Shown piece after piece: positions 46,341-59,034 of a stretch of DNA of 64,000 nucleotides. The translations under genes and the position numbers were made by a program. Every line of letters begins with the position of its first letter. The first letter of the stretch is position 1. Below the pieces are notes generated by a model. It saw nothing but the letters and a program-made list of their open reading frames with translations. It did no database searches and had not been told where the DNA came from. The stretch comes from Oopsacas minuta (taxonomy: Eukaryota; Porifera; Hexactinellida; Lyssacinosida; Leucopsacidae), in NCBI GenBank assembly GCA_024704765.1, contig JAKMXF010000155.1:640912-704911 (forward strand), read 5' to 3'.

Positions 46341-48059
46341 ATATTAATCGCAACTAATAGAATTCCTTTGCACTGAATTAATTTATCCCGGGTTCATGTC
46401 CATCAATCAGTAGCATTCCTTAGTGTAATGAGTGCTATGGATTAGTTATTTGTAATGGCATCTCGAATGTGAATTTGATTCGATTAGCTTATTTGCAATG
46501 CCATGGTATATACAGTACATATTACGATTTTCTCAGAAACTCTTGTATTTCACATAATTGTCAGAAGATTTCCTAAGTCCGCTCCCCAATATTCTATTCT
46601 TCTGGGGACTTATTTTGATCAATACGATCACTGATTTTTCATGTGGCCGAGCATATGACACTACTATATTGATTTTTTGACAATTCCAAGAATCTACATA
46701 TCATTGTTTATTGCTTTCGTCCTTACTAACCAGCAAAATGTATTTTTTTGAATTTCTCGTAGTGCAGGTCACATAACTAATTTGGGAATAATTTCGTCAA
46801 ACATGAAGGTCTCAGGAATGTGTCAACATTCCATTCTCATAAGCTATCCCACCTTATTGAGTGAGTCTTTTTCTAGTTCATGTCGCTCACAAATTCAGTC
46901 TAGTTATTACATATAAGCCCTCTCAATGACTTTTAACTCAATCTTCCCATTTCGGACCTTGCTGCTGTAACTTCCTTGCTATTTTTCACATGTTTCTTGT
47001 AAACCATTATATTATCGTTTGTTTTTGAGAGATGCATTTACTTTGATGTATATTTTCGTATTAAGACATCGATAGAGGTTTTTCATACAGTTATTTATGC
47101 AAGATTGCGACGAACTCAGCTTGATTTGTATAGTAACTATACATCCTGAATAATTGCACAAATATATCTTGTTATAAGGGTAATCTGAATTCTATCAAAT
47201 AGAATCTCTGTACATTGTTTCAAACTGATCATTTATATTAATGTTAAAATGTAATATTCAAAAACAAGTCTTGTTGTATACTATAAAACCTGACGTGATG
47301 GCCATAAATGGATGCGTTTTTCTAACCCAGCACGGAAAGTTATATAGAAAAATTGGATAACTTAGATTGTGTACTGAAAAAATATATTTATGTAGCCCTG
47401 TGTAATCCATGGGGATCATGCTGTGGCAAAACCCATATGGTTGACCCTAGCAATGTTTCTGGATCAAATTGATAAAATCCAGATTCATCACCAGGAACGA
47501 TATTCCAGAATCTTCTTGAGTAACCATTGTGGAATTTTCATTTCATAAATGTGCACCAGTCAACTATAGATTCTCTTGAATCATCAGACAAATTTTGGGA
47601 TCCAGCGAGCACTTATTGATACTTCCTGATCCAATATCAATCAACTCTTCTCTCTGGTCATGTGTTACTCGTGGAATAAATTCCATCATACTTTTCACTA
47701 CGTCACACAGTGGCTCAAAATGGCAAAAATTGGCGGATTAGGTATTTGGGTGTTGCTAGCTCTGCATAATGTGTATTTATTTATGGATTATCGACCCAAA
47801 CTAGTTGATTAAACCTATCAGGTTTTATATATGGCTTAGAATTTTTCTGGAATGACCTCATATCACCCTCATACCATATATGGTCAGTTGTATTTTTGTA
47901 ATTTTTGAGAGATAAGTATTGAAATATGTATAGTATGTTACTATCTTAATTTAATATGTTGACATATACTAATTTACTAATTGATACACCTTATCAAGAG
48001 CTTAAGTTCAGTATTAACTTCTCCACCATTATTTCTTGTTCAGAATATTGATTTGTTTT
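46341..48059. other. AT-rich intron sequence, no gene seen
   Basis: No sustained coding frame, terminal repeat or known motif. Confidence 0.4.
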
Positions 48060-49870
48060 ATTTGACCTCTGATATTTCTCTATATTGAACAAGGATAGGA
48101 TCTCTCTGACTCAAGAGTCTAACAAAGATGTCACTTACATTGCCTTCAAAAGAACATTTACGAGCAATCTTCTCCCTATATCTTCTTACATGTTTACAGA
48201 ATCCAAGCATTCTCCAGAAGAAGTCTACAATCCAAAACCGTCATTGAAATCTCTGATTAATTGATGAGGAGATGGTTGTGTTTACCCAAGGAAATTTACC
48301 AAGTATTTCCTCATAAGTTTTATCAGTGTCTATCCTTTTATGAGCATTATAGACCCTCAATACTCCTGGGAGGTTTGTGTGGATAGTACTAAGAGCATGT
48401 GGGTTTTCTTCAATCATAGGGGATGTAGCAAAGCAACACAATATTTTCATTGAGAAAACATCTTCTTGCTATATTACTAGTTGTAGTGGTACTGCTATCA
48501 CTGGATTGAGAATCTATTGAAACCCAGTCTTCTCAAGCAAGAGATTACGCATTCGATGCATTCAACTTTTTAACTATATGATGTGAAGGCAGCCATTTCT
48601 TCATTCCGTTATCCAAATGATATATCAATAGCATAAAATAGCGCAAGACACACAAATAACTATTGAGAGGGCATGGGAGATGAATTGATAAGAGATGAAA
48701 TTTCATCAGATATTGAAAAGGGATTGCAAGGATATTCGGTTCTTTTTGATAAAAATTTCAAGATGTATCCTTAGAATGCACTGATTTTCACGATGAAAGT
48801 TGTTTCCACATAATATTATTTGGTTTTTCGATTACATAGTGCATTTCAATCCACAGATCAGCTAGTTCGCAAAAAATATTAAAAAATTTCAAAATTCCTC
48901 TAGGAAGGGAACCTTTGTCCGAAAGATGACCTCGTATTTCCGTTGACGTTATGGTCACGGTCGCTACGTTTCGCTCACCTATATCTAGTAAAATCTTGAA
49001 GGCAAACATAGTCTCTAACTGTTTCAGCTATAAAACTATGCGACGTCGGGTGTCCTCGAAAAGTGTTTGACCAATTTCTAATTCGTTCATTCTAATATAT
49101 TCCATAATTACTACCTAGATAATAATGGTCTTTGTCAAGATATTTTGTAACCGAATCTGCGGAAACCTTTTTCTATGATTATTGAAAAGCATATTGATTA
49201 CATTAGAAACAAAATGTATATGTTCCATTCCAACGAAATCTTGGAAAATGACCTATAAAGTTGCTATTGTTAGAATCACTAACATTCTTCAATTTCATGA
49301 GAATATTCACTTCACTATCTGCTCATAGCACAGTCATGAGCAAGCAAATCTCTGTATCTAAACACAATTATATGTTTTCAACTAAGATGAATTCAGAATT
49401 ACGACTTTCTTGGAGCTTTGAATATGAAAATTTTACCCTGATCTGCCATGTTTTCCCACTGTGTGTCAATAGGAAAACAGACAATTTGAATTTTGTAATA
49501 GAATTTATACAATAAAATATGTGACATGCGGAATACAGGATAGCAAATTTATTGGAGCAGTCAGGAACTTTTTGGTAGACCCTCGTATTAGCTGGATCAC
49601 TGATAAAGCGTTTTGCTTATAGAAAGGTAGAGCCTCCGAAGGTTGCCTGGATAGAACTTGAATACTTGGTGAGTGTTCCATATTCTCCGTCCAAAAGCTC
49701 TGGATAGAATCTATCAATGGTAGTTCCAGGAAATGTATGTTTCCACGATAATTTTGATTTGCCTGCCTTGGTTTTCTGCTTTATTGCTGAGCTCTTCAGA
49801 TAGCTAGTTGTTGGTGTGGTAGTAGTTTTACTTGCTTCGCTAGTTCTTCCATTTCCATTTATACACTAGG
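48060..49870 (-). other. Coding-like relic of unknown family, minus strand
   Basis: Several minus-strand frames look protein-like: 48788-49009; 48241-48450 (ending F-P-W-V-N-T-T-I-S-S-S-I-N-Q-R-F); then, one frame on, a stretch at about 48070-48240 (D-F-F-W-R-M-L-G-F-C-K-H-V-R-R-Y). A separate stretch lies at about 49650-49870 (R-F-Y-P-E-L-L-D-G-E-Y-G). Stops and frame changes break it up. It may be an old transposase or a retained gene fragment. I do not recognise it. Confidence 0.3.
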
Positions 49871-50876
49871 TGTGAGGGTGAGGTGTAAGATACAAAATAA
49901 ATTATGTTTTACCCAAGTAGATCCCAATTCACAAATAATTACAATCTACATTGACAAATCAGCAATTTGATATCTAACCAAATATATCTCTATTATGTCA
50001 CCACATAACTGAGGGACAACATTAAAATGCTGATATTAACAATGCATATCTTTGTATTTACAGGAGTGAAATGTGTAAGCAAAAATAGCAATAACATTGT
50101 ACTTTGATATGGGAATACATATTCCCAGTATAGACTTATCCAGAAATTGCTGTAGAGGATTAATACTTGTGTGAGTGAAGGAAACATGAAGTATCCAAAT
50201 TTAAAAAACTCACGATAAAGAGTGTTTAGAATTAGACTAGTCGTTGTAGGGTTATATGGTGAACAAATTCCTTTTTCGCTGTGTTCACATAGTATGAAAT
50301 AGTATCTTTGGGATTGGTTGATTCAAGTTATCTAGATATTACTTTCGTTTTGCACAACCTTCCTTGAAGAATTTTACACTTCACCAAAATTGTAGATGTG
50401 CGTATTTACAATTAAGTTTAAGTATGATAACTATTATTTTACTTTTATCTCTAAATATCGTATTGAAGGCTTCTATTTCTCCCTGCTACATATTAGAACC
50501 AAATCTTGATACTTGTATTTCATATAGTTAATATTGCCTTTGCTCATGCATAAATGTTTAATTTCATGTAAACATTTTAGGCTATTACCAATAGATTCGT
50601 AAATTGGGCCATTACGGCCGTAGTAGACTACCTGCGGCCCTTAGATCTATCTTTTCGAATTGATTTCAAGTGTGCCGATATGGCGTATTAGGCAAAATTT
50701 CAATTATGATTTTTGAATCTCCATCGTCAACTTAGTGGAAATATTTATGATTATATGCACCACCAATAGGTATTTTGATTACAGTGAGCTAAAGCAAGGA
50801 TATTTTAGAATATTTAAATATCTAACCGCAATAGTAAACACCTAACTCCCTTAGTAACGATTTTATTCCAAGTATA
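49871..50876. other. AT-rich intron sequence, no gene seen
   Basis: Nothing coding or repetitive that I can support before the mariner at 50879. Confidence 0.4.
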
Positions 50877-50878
50877 TA

Positions 50879-52188
50879 CAGGGTGTCTAATAAGTTCTGT
50901 TATACATTTTCGCGTCTTAGACAGTAGCTATTAATATACTTATGAAGTAATCTTCTAGATTTTCTTGTAGCATTTTTGGCGCTCTTTCGAATTATGCCAA
51001 GTATATATCATTCAAGTTGATGATTTCCCAGAAAATCATGTTAGAAGAGATTCGTTCAAAAATTGTCACTTTTCACGAATCTAGGTTTAGCAACAATGAA
51101 ATTCGAAAAAGGCTAAAAAATGATAAAGTCAATCCGATGTTGATCTATCACACAATAAAACGATATATAGAGACTAGGAGCATGTCTGACAGGACACGAG
51201 TTGGTCGTCCAAGATCTGCTCGCACACCAGCCCTGAAGAGTAGTGTCAGATGTCGAATCCTGAGAAATCCCCGGCGTTCAATGCGAAAAATGTCTCGTGA
51301 ATTCTGTGTCAATCACGAAACGATGCGGGAATTGGTTGTAGAGGACCTAGGAATGAAGTCCAATAAGAGGGAAAACGTACACCATCTTAACGACTCCATA
51401 CGTCGTAAGCCACTCGAAAGATGCACACAACTAAAAGCCCGATTCGCTCCTTGGACTGAAGATCAGATTCTCTTCTCAGATGAGAAGCTGTTCACCGTTG
51501 AGGAGGCAAGCAATCGTCAAAACGACGTATACTTGCTTCTCGAAGTCAGGCTATCCCAGATAGCATCAAATACATTGATAGAGTCCAGAAGCCTCTTTCT
51601 CTGATGGTATCGGCGGGACTGTCGGCAAACTCACGGACAAACTTGATTTTTGTCCCCCAAGGAGTGAAAATAAACTCCCAGACCTACAGAGAGCTGGTCT
51701 TGGAGCCTGAAACTGCGTCTGCTAGTGAGAAGCTCTTTCAAAACTATCCTTGGACTTACCAACAAGACTCTGCGCCTGCACATGCTTCAAAAATATCTCA
51801 GGGTTGGTTCCGAGAGCAAAACATCGATCTCATAAGTAAGGATGAATGGCCACCATCAAGCCCAGATTTAAACCCACTCGACTATTCTGTTCGGGCAAAC
51901 TTGGAGAGCAGGGCTTGTGCGAAATCTCAAAAGAGTTTGGAGTCCCTCAAGGTTAGTTTGTTGAGTGAATGGCAGAAAATCCCACAGGAGAAGCTGCGAA
52001 AAGCTGTCCATCAGTTTCGGGGCAAACTAACTTCCGTAATTCATATAAAGGGATGCTATATTGATTGATATTTCTAATGTGTAATTAAGAACATAAGTCC
52101 TAAGAAATAGAAGGTTTCATGGCTTTGCAATGGATAAATTTGAAATAATTGGGGAATTGATATATAACAGAACTTATTTGACACCCTG
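50879..52188 (+). mobile_element. Mariner-like element, DD37D, related to 2858-4171
   Basis: The left end is CAGGGTGTCTAATAAGTTCT and the inverted right end CAGGGTGTCAAATAAGTTCT, one mismatch over about 26 bp. TA flanks it at 50877-50878 and 52189-52190. It is 1,310 bp, nearly the same size as the intact element at 2858-4171, whose ends share the CAGGGTG start and a TTCTGT stretch. It lies in the ERM intron in sense orientation. Confidence 0.95.
51017..52068 (+). pseudogene. Mariner-like transposase (DD37D), one frameshift
   Basis: Block one (51017-51604) has the helix-turn-helix half with the V-G-R-P-R linker and the first Asp in L-F-S-D-E-K-L-F. At about 51528-51535 the correct frame moves by one base, as the A-S-R-S-Q...V-Q-K-P-L-S-L-M-V-S-A-G stretch lies in the neighbouring frame. 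Block two (51604-52068) has the second Asp in Y-Q-Q-D-S-A-P-A-H (the usual G-A-P replaced by S-A-P) and the third in S-P-D-L-N-P-L-D-Y, 37 residues apart. It is about half identical to the 343-residue protein at 2980-4011. One indel is the only obvious lesion. Confidence 0.92.
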
Positions 52189-52190
52189 TA

Positions 52191-53104
52191 CTGTATAACG
52201 TTTGTAGTTAATCATCAATTTGACATATTTCTTATATTAGAATAGTATATGCAATTATTCTAGGTATCATTGTTGTCTAGTCTTGATGACCTGGAGGGGA
52301 ATATTTTAGTTCTAACATAGTGTTTTGAGTGCTGCATCTACCAGGTGACAAATGAAGACGATAATTACCTGTGTTTTCTGGTGGTATATGTTGTTAATAC
52401 CATCTTGATGCAGGCCACAAGGTATGGTCGCAATCTAATCACAAAGTTAATGCTGTTATGAGACGGATTGGAGCGATTGTCCTGGAGTGGTGTAGTTCAA
52501 TGTAGATATTCCTTCAAGTCAGGGTGGTACATCAACTACTGGGAACATTGTAGGTGATTGCCTTTTGGATATGTGAGACTTTTAAAATGAGCGACTTTTT
52601 GATTAATCCATCTGATAAACCTTTATTGTTGACTTAATCAAGGTTAGTAAAATGGAAGAATTATGTAACGAAACTTATGAATACATCTTAGTTCATTTTC
52701 CATGTGCGAACCTCACCCCCTCTTTACACAAGCTACTTTCCCATTCCTTCAAGATTATTGGAGAATATAATAATGGTAGGGATCACAGAATCTATCAGAA
52801 GAATGTCTAGAAGCTTGTAATAAGTTCGTGAGACTGTATCGGGAAAATCTCGCCAGAATAACATCATTCTCTGACAATGTACGAGATATTCTAGTTCGCC
52901 TTTTGTGTTGTAGTGATCCCCTATTAGTGCAGAATTGTTCCCATCCACCAACACAAGAAAATCTGGTGTATATGATCCAAATAGCCCCCAAATATCTTGT
53001 ATAATATATTTAGTAACAGTTCTCCACAAGGTATAATCCCACAAATATGTATTTAGGGAAAGACTACAACCCTCGTTTATTACTATATAATAGCTACTTA
53101 TTGG
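52191..53104. other. Intron sequence, uncertain small frames
   Basis: A minus-strand frame (52733-53044, 103 residues) reads smoothly but matches nothing that I know. I leave it uncalled. Confidence 0.3.
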
Positions 53105-53470
53105 GGCCGGATCGAGAAAAGTATAAATCGTCGGTTCAAATTCTACCCAAGGGAAAAGTTGCCTTTACTCTTTCCTATGAAAATGTGAGACTTAAATTTG
53201 AAAAATATTTCGATTTTGACCCTTGCGGTTTATATTATTGCTGTGCACTTTCGAAAATTGACTCTAAATTGTTGGAATTTTCAAGTACTTTGACTTAGCT
53301 TCTATAAATATATTATTTGGTACTAGTAAGTCACATATTTACTATCGAATGATATATTAAGCTAGTTTCTATTTCCAAGGATCAAGTTATGAATATATTT
53401 TTTCCATATTCTATTATCCCCTAATAATATTAGCCACCCCCTTTTTTCTGAAGATTTTGAAAATGTATTA
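53105..53470. repeat. Left terminal inverted repeat of X copy 2
   Basis: Matches the inverse of 55930-56299 and the ends of X copy 1. Landmarks include CCAAGGGAAAAGTTGCC and GACTTAAATTTGAAAAATAT. Confidence 0.88.
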
Positions 53471-53516
53471 GCTTTTTTTTTTTATCTAAAGTAGAATATA
53501 GTTCAATTTTGTTATA

Positions 53517-55689
53517 TCAGGTATATTTAATGTGAATAATCTGTATTGAACTAAAATGCGGGCATTTTTTCTCTTGATATTTGGGTTGAAAGAATTAATC
53601 CATGTCTAGCCTCTTCTCCTGTTCCTGAACACGGACTTTTATTGGCTAATTGAATAGTTTTTTCAACAGCTTGTGTATAGCATGGACATGCTGCAATTTC
53701 TAGTGGCGTATGCACACTATAAATTAGTACTCCTTTTAAGATGTATTCTGTCAAGGGCGGTTCTGTGATAAAAGAAGCTACCCAATCAATCATATCCACA
53801 TATGTTTCAGCAGTGAATCTTATTAGGGGAAGTTTAAATGGGGGAAGTCAATCTGTCTTAATGATGAACTGTTAATTCGGATATCTAAAATAGTCTTCAC
53901 AGCCTTTTGTCTAATTTGTTCATCATTATCTGCAAGCATCGATAACAGGAGATTTTCTAGATGACAAAAATATGCGTTTCTCTGTATCACATCGCAAATT
54001 ACTTCTTGGTCAGACTCCGATAACTCTCACAGCAAAGATATCGCAAAAACTTATTTTAGGTCCATCTGTGCAAATCGGGTTACTCTTGATTCTAAACCAA
54101 ACTTGCGCATAATAATTGACAATACAATTGACAATTCGGATAATTCAGGTGTAGGATGCATCGTAGAATGTACGACCTAAGTAATCTGTTGGCCAGTGTT
54201 GTCCATTTGGCATGATGCATAGGACCAGGTTGCATCGATGGTAGTTCAGATGAGCAAATACCAGTCTGAACTGCATGACAGATATTATATAGATATTTCT
54301 GATCTTTATTTAAATTCTTGAAAATATCGCAATCAATAAGTTGAGTTTTACCGCATAAAGGATGATACGTTACAATTGGTGCAAGTAAAATCACAAATTA
54401 AGTTCTTTACCAATTACTCCTTTAAAAGAATTGGGTCCACTGGATTTTCCATCTATTGTTTGAAAGCGATGCCTCAATGCAAGTTCATTACAATGTAATT
54501 GGCAAATAAACCAGTGGAGTGGTTTGTGAACTCTAGTTCAAGTAATCTAATACACCCATTGTAGATTCTAGTGTTAACACGAGCTCCATCAGCTCCAACC
54601 GCCATTAAATTTGAATTACGCTCCCTGCAAAGATCAGTCAATTCTCTTGCTATATCTTTGGCTTTACCAGAACTTGCTGTTACATGGGCAACATACTGAT
54701 TCCCCGCTTCAGATAAGACAGTATAATGTTCTTCATTTGCAGTTTCCTGATACAAATGTCCATTTTTCTTTCTACTAGCACACCAGTTTGATCATTACGG
54801 CCATCAAAATATATTGCAGATATCTCATTGATAGTCTCGTGAGCCTCATTAGCCAATACCTTTCTCACAGAGAATCTAGATCTACGGAGTTTGTTTCTAT
54901 CAATAATTTGCCAACCTTCTTCCTGTGTGATAATACCGTAATCCTGCAGTACTGCGTTAGCTATAGCTGCGCCTGCCCGATCGCTAATTTGATATCTATC
55001 ACACATTATGGCTAAATTTCGTAATTGATTATGATTACGTGTATGCTTGTGATTATTAGATGTGCTTGAGTCAAAAGATTCAAACTCTTCAAAGACACAT
55101 TCTATAAATTCTTGCGTAGGTTGAACAGCGTATAACTCTTCATTTCCCTTTCTTCTCATTCATATTGTGCCTCTTTTCTTTTTTCGTTTAACAATATTTT
55201 TAGAGGTTGTCATGCAATCCAAGCTGTATATAAATAATTTATTGAGCGTTTCGCTGATCAAAGAGAAATGGCTACCCACGGCGTGGTATCTTTAATCGAG
55301 GGAGCAATAACATCTACATTCCTGAATTAGGCATTTGCAACTTGAGACATCGGATGAAACTTTGAATTCAGAAATAATAGGCTGTATACGGTCAGGATGT
55401 TGCTTGTTTTGGATACTTTTCCGTTTTATTTTGCTCTCTCAATATCATCGGAAATGGTGTACTATTTGATTTGAGTCTGATATTGTGGGTATGAATGGCA
55501 AATTATAGATATACACTAATACTTCAGTAAATTCTTATGCTATATATCTCCAGTATATTTAGAATCTTCATTTCTAAGCATTCTTTATTTATTGTATGAA
55601 TCTAGTTTTGTTGGAAGTTGATTTTCTGGAATGGATCCAAGATGACCAAAGACAGGGTGAAATACCTTACTACGCGCATATTCTGTCAT
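53517..55689 (-). pseudogene. Element X protein, copy 2, frameshifted
   Basis: The start ATG at 55689 opens M-T-E-Y-A-R-S-K-V-F-H-P-V-F-G, matching the start of copy 1. The stop TGA at 53517-53519 follows I-K-Y-T, at the point where copy 1 is interrupted by Merlin 1. An early stop lies about 34 codons in (near 55590), and the Cys-rich region near 55160-55400 is degraded. From about 55107 down to about 54170 the sequence shows no difference from copy 1 (21548-22485) that I could find. It includes the same frame breaks in the Y-F-D-G-R...Y-Q-E-T-A region and after C-N-E-L-A-L-R-H. The C-terminal block (53551-53799) again has the C-Y-T-Q-A-V-E-K-T-I-Q-L motif but is diverged from copy 1. Confidence 0.75.
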
Positions 55690-55929
55690 ATTTAAAAATT
55701 CATAAATTATTGGAATATAATCACTATATAAAATCAATGAATTGATTGAGTATATATTTAGAGACTAATTTTGACCATGAATTCCATGCTAGATAAATTG
55801 TAACTAAATTTATAGCAAGAGATAAGGAATGTTTTAAAATTCCTTTCTGATAATGTATTGCTGAATTTGGAACTAGTTACAGAATTATACTACGTTTGGT
55901 GGTTATATAGCTATTTTCAGTAAGAATTA

Positions 55930-56299
55930 TGCATTTTCAAATATTCGGAAAAGACGGGGGGGTTAATATTATTAGGGTATGATAGAGTATGCGAAAACAA
56001 TATCTTGATAACTTGAGTATCCTTGGAAATGAAATTCGTTTAATACACCATTCGATTGCAAATATGCGACTTACTAGTACCAAATAATATATATACCGAA
56101 GCTAAGTCGAAGGAAATTGAAAATTCCGACAATTTATAGTCAATTTTGTGAAAGTGACACAGCAAAAATATATAATCGAAAGGGTCAAATCGAAATATTT
56201 TTCAAATTTAAGTCTCGCATTTTCCTAGAAAAGAGTAAAGGCAACTTTTCCCTTAGGTAGAAGTTGAACCAACGATTTATACTTATTCTCGATCCGGCC
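55930..56299. repeat. Right terminal inverted repeat of X copy 2
   Basis: Inverse of 53105-53470 and close to 28420-28789 of X copy 1; it shares TATTAGGGTATGATAGA and CTTTTCCCTTAGGTAGAAGT. Confidence 0.88.
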
Positions 56300-59034
56300 T
56301 ACTACTTGTATACATTCTATAATCCATCTATTAGGGAACTTGACTTGATACCATATTTCAATGTTAGAAATAACATAATATTATTGAACGTTGAATGTTA
56401 AAAATATTCAAATCACCGAAATAACGTCATATTCCCGACAGTGGTAACACTACGGGAATTTTGTAATATTATTTTTGAAATTTAAGGTGTTGATATTCTA
56501 TATAGACCACCTAAACAAGCCTAGTTGTAATGGTTACCCGAATACGCCATTGTGACGAATTTGGCTCACTGAAATTTACTGCATTTTGTTTGTATAATGG
56601 CCAACTTAATATACGAATAAATATGTCCCTAGAAGGCTTGGAAGCAAGAATACCAGCTGAAAATGTATTATTATCAACATATCTTGATAAATATATATGA
56701 TAGAGCTTTAGTATGCATTAATTTATATAGGAATATTGTATCAAAGAATGCATTTAAGTTGCCTAAAATATGGTATATCACCATGCGGTTTCGAAAAATC
56801 TATTTTCACCATGTTTTCAGTGTTTTTAACGCTTGACGGTGTATCTAGTGACAAAAGCGAATAAGTAATTTGTATATAAGGGTTGACATGAATGGAATGT
56901 GAACACATTCCTATCTCCCAAGCAAATGTGTTTCTGTTTGTTGAGGCTATAACCAAAAAACTATGAGTCTCATGAATTTATCTCAGTAGTTACTTCATAG
57001 CCAAATTCCTGTCCACTAATATTATTGGTGTTCTATGAGATCTGAATATGTATACTTAGATAGTGACTAGTTAATTATTCGATACCGTATATCAACAAAT
57101 ATGTTGTCATTAAATGAAATCTGACTATATTTGTAAAAGAATTTATGAATTACAATTTGTCCCTTATTCTTAAGCATTTGAACATTATCTCCTTGTTAGT
57201 GTGTTTATAAATTTTCTGATAGATCTAAACCCTCTTCATCTTCCGTGAAAAATTTAATCAATCAGACTACAATTGGCTGACCCACTTGAGTATGGAATTT
57301 GTCCCTCCATGATGTACCGGACCCTCAAAAATTTCAAAACGACCCAAAGGTAGCTGACTGGTGCATCAGAGAGTAGAGATATCAAAGTGTTCTAAACGTT
57401 GAATGTAGCAAAGATATGTGTATCCGACTTTTATTTGCCGATTATTCGATTTCGGTCCGACCTTCCTTTCAATCGTTCTACAAAATTCTAACACCTCGAA
57501 ATTCTGAGTTTCTGACATGATGGAATTAAGAAAACTTTGAAGATTTAAATTTTTGTGCATAGAATTTTATGGAGGTAAGTTCTAACTCAAAAATTGGGAA
57601 CTAACAGCAATTATAAGCATTTCTTCGCTACTTATTCAAGTTTAGAACACATTGATTTCTCTATACTGTTTGATGCCTCGTTCGCTACATTTGGTCGTTT
57701 GAAAATTTTGGAAGCAATCTATATCATGTACGGATCAAATTCGAAACTCAACTGGTTCTTAATTGGTAACCGATTGCTTTAAAATTTTCACAGAGGTTGT
57801 ACGCGGTTGTTATATCTCTCATATACGGCATTAATCTTAACTTTTTGTCCAGCACCCTGGACCCTTCTAAATTCTAACAGTATTTTCCATTTATAACCAT
57901 TACTTAATTTGTCTGTGCCACATGTACTTGGCACAAATTTAATAATGGCCACAACTCAAGTGAAAGATGTACAAATGTTTAGATGAAATGGGCAGTGCTG
58001 GTTTTTGTCAACGGCGATTTAATTCTGTTAGTGATTGGAATATTTTAAATTCGGCTAACCGGGATGTACTTTATGTCGATTGTATTTACTGAACACATGG
58101 TTTCATCCATTACTAAGTACTGATATACCGAATATTACTGTTTTCTTAATCTTATATCAACTTGACATGAATATTTTTGCCAATTCCTATTTCATAGCTC
58201 TAACTTTTATTAGATTACCCTGTCATTTTGCTATGTCCTTAATAGTAGTTGCAATTTACTATTTAACTCGGTATTATAGGCCTATGCTTTTACATCATGT
58301 CACAATTGGCCGGTTAGCCTCTAAGACATTCTAAACTTTACAGTACACTAAAGTGGTTTACCAACCCCAGCCCAGAAATGGGATTTAGTCAGGAGCTGAA
58401 CTTTCTAACAACTTGTATATTCCTATGGTCTCACAGATTTTGTATTAGCTCTATGTGGCTCTGAACATGCGACGGTTGAGCTCGAGCCACCTCTTACCCT
58501 TCAGGTTAGGCGGCTATTGATCTAGTGTAATTCATATGTAGAGATTCCAAATTTATGTCAAAATTCACCGAATACAATGTACTTGTTTATATTCCCTGCC
58601 CTACCAATGTTTACTTTATTCATTGTTAAATTTATTAAATGTATATTTCATAGAAATTCACAATTCGTTTATTTCCCCACAATCTGACACGACAAACATC
58701 TAATATTTTCATATTTGAATTCCAATATTATGTTCTAACTTAACAATATGTGTTTTTGGACACTAAAAGGAACATAGATTTCCAATTTTTCGCAATTGGA
58801 TCATTCAATGAATTAAATAATTTCTATAAATGAAAATTCCTTACTATATAAAATATATATTGCGTAAGGAAATATTCATTTTCAGTAGCCCTGAGTGTCT
58901 GGATAATTGGTGCCATCGATTCTTTATTTTAGTACTACTATTATTGTGGGAAACTCCCTGTTTGTCAGGTTTCAATCCAACTGACATTTGGACTGCTAAT
59001 ATTTTGTGTTATATATTTGAAAATTCTTTTTTAG
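56300..59034. other. End of the ERM intron; no gene
   Basis: AT-rich, without recognisable coding sequence apart from the inverted fragments at 57350-57690. It ends in the acceptor TTCTTTTTTAG. Confidence 0.4.
57350..57690. repeat. Diverged inverted repeat
   Basis: 57350-57425 and 57615-57690 are inverse copies at roughly three-quarters identity, for example GATATCAAAGTGTTCTAAAC versus the inverse of GTTTAGAACACATTGATTTC. Both arms can be read as related peptides ending L-E-H-(F/I)-D-I/F-S. They may be two head-to-head fragments of an old coding sequence or a worn MITE. Confidence 0.45.

Larger units (their letters stand above)
53105..56299 (-). mobile_element. Element X, copy 2
   Basis: The left end GGCCGGATCGAGAAAAGTAT and the inverted right end GGCCGGATCGAGAATAAGTA (56299 inward) open inverted repeats of about 370 bp (53105-53470 and 55930-56299). 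The span is 3,195 bp, with no nested insertion, and therefore shows the basic layout of the family. The right flank is TA; the left flank is not, so the target duplication is unresolved. The gene runs on the minus strand, antisense to the ERM gene. Confidence 0.9.
35157..59034 (+). other. 23.9-kb ERM intron, loaded with transposons
   Basis: The donor GTATAT at 35157 and the acceptor TTCTTTTTTAG ending at 59034 join exon 1 (...L-E) to exon 2 ([14 protein letters not shown]) in phase 0. The spacing from the F1 end to the I-Y-C-P-P motif equals that in vertebrate ERM proteins, so no coding exon is missing between them. The intron contains nested MITEs, a hAT, a P-element relic, a mariner and X copy 2. 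Confidence 0.9.

Noticed and set aside
52733-53044. 103-codon minus-strand frame as a gene
   Set aside because: It reads smoothly, but I see no homology, no start context and no companion frame, so support is insufficient.
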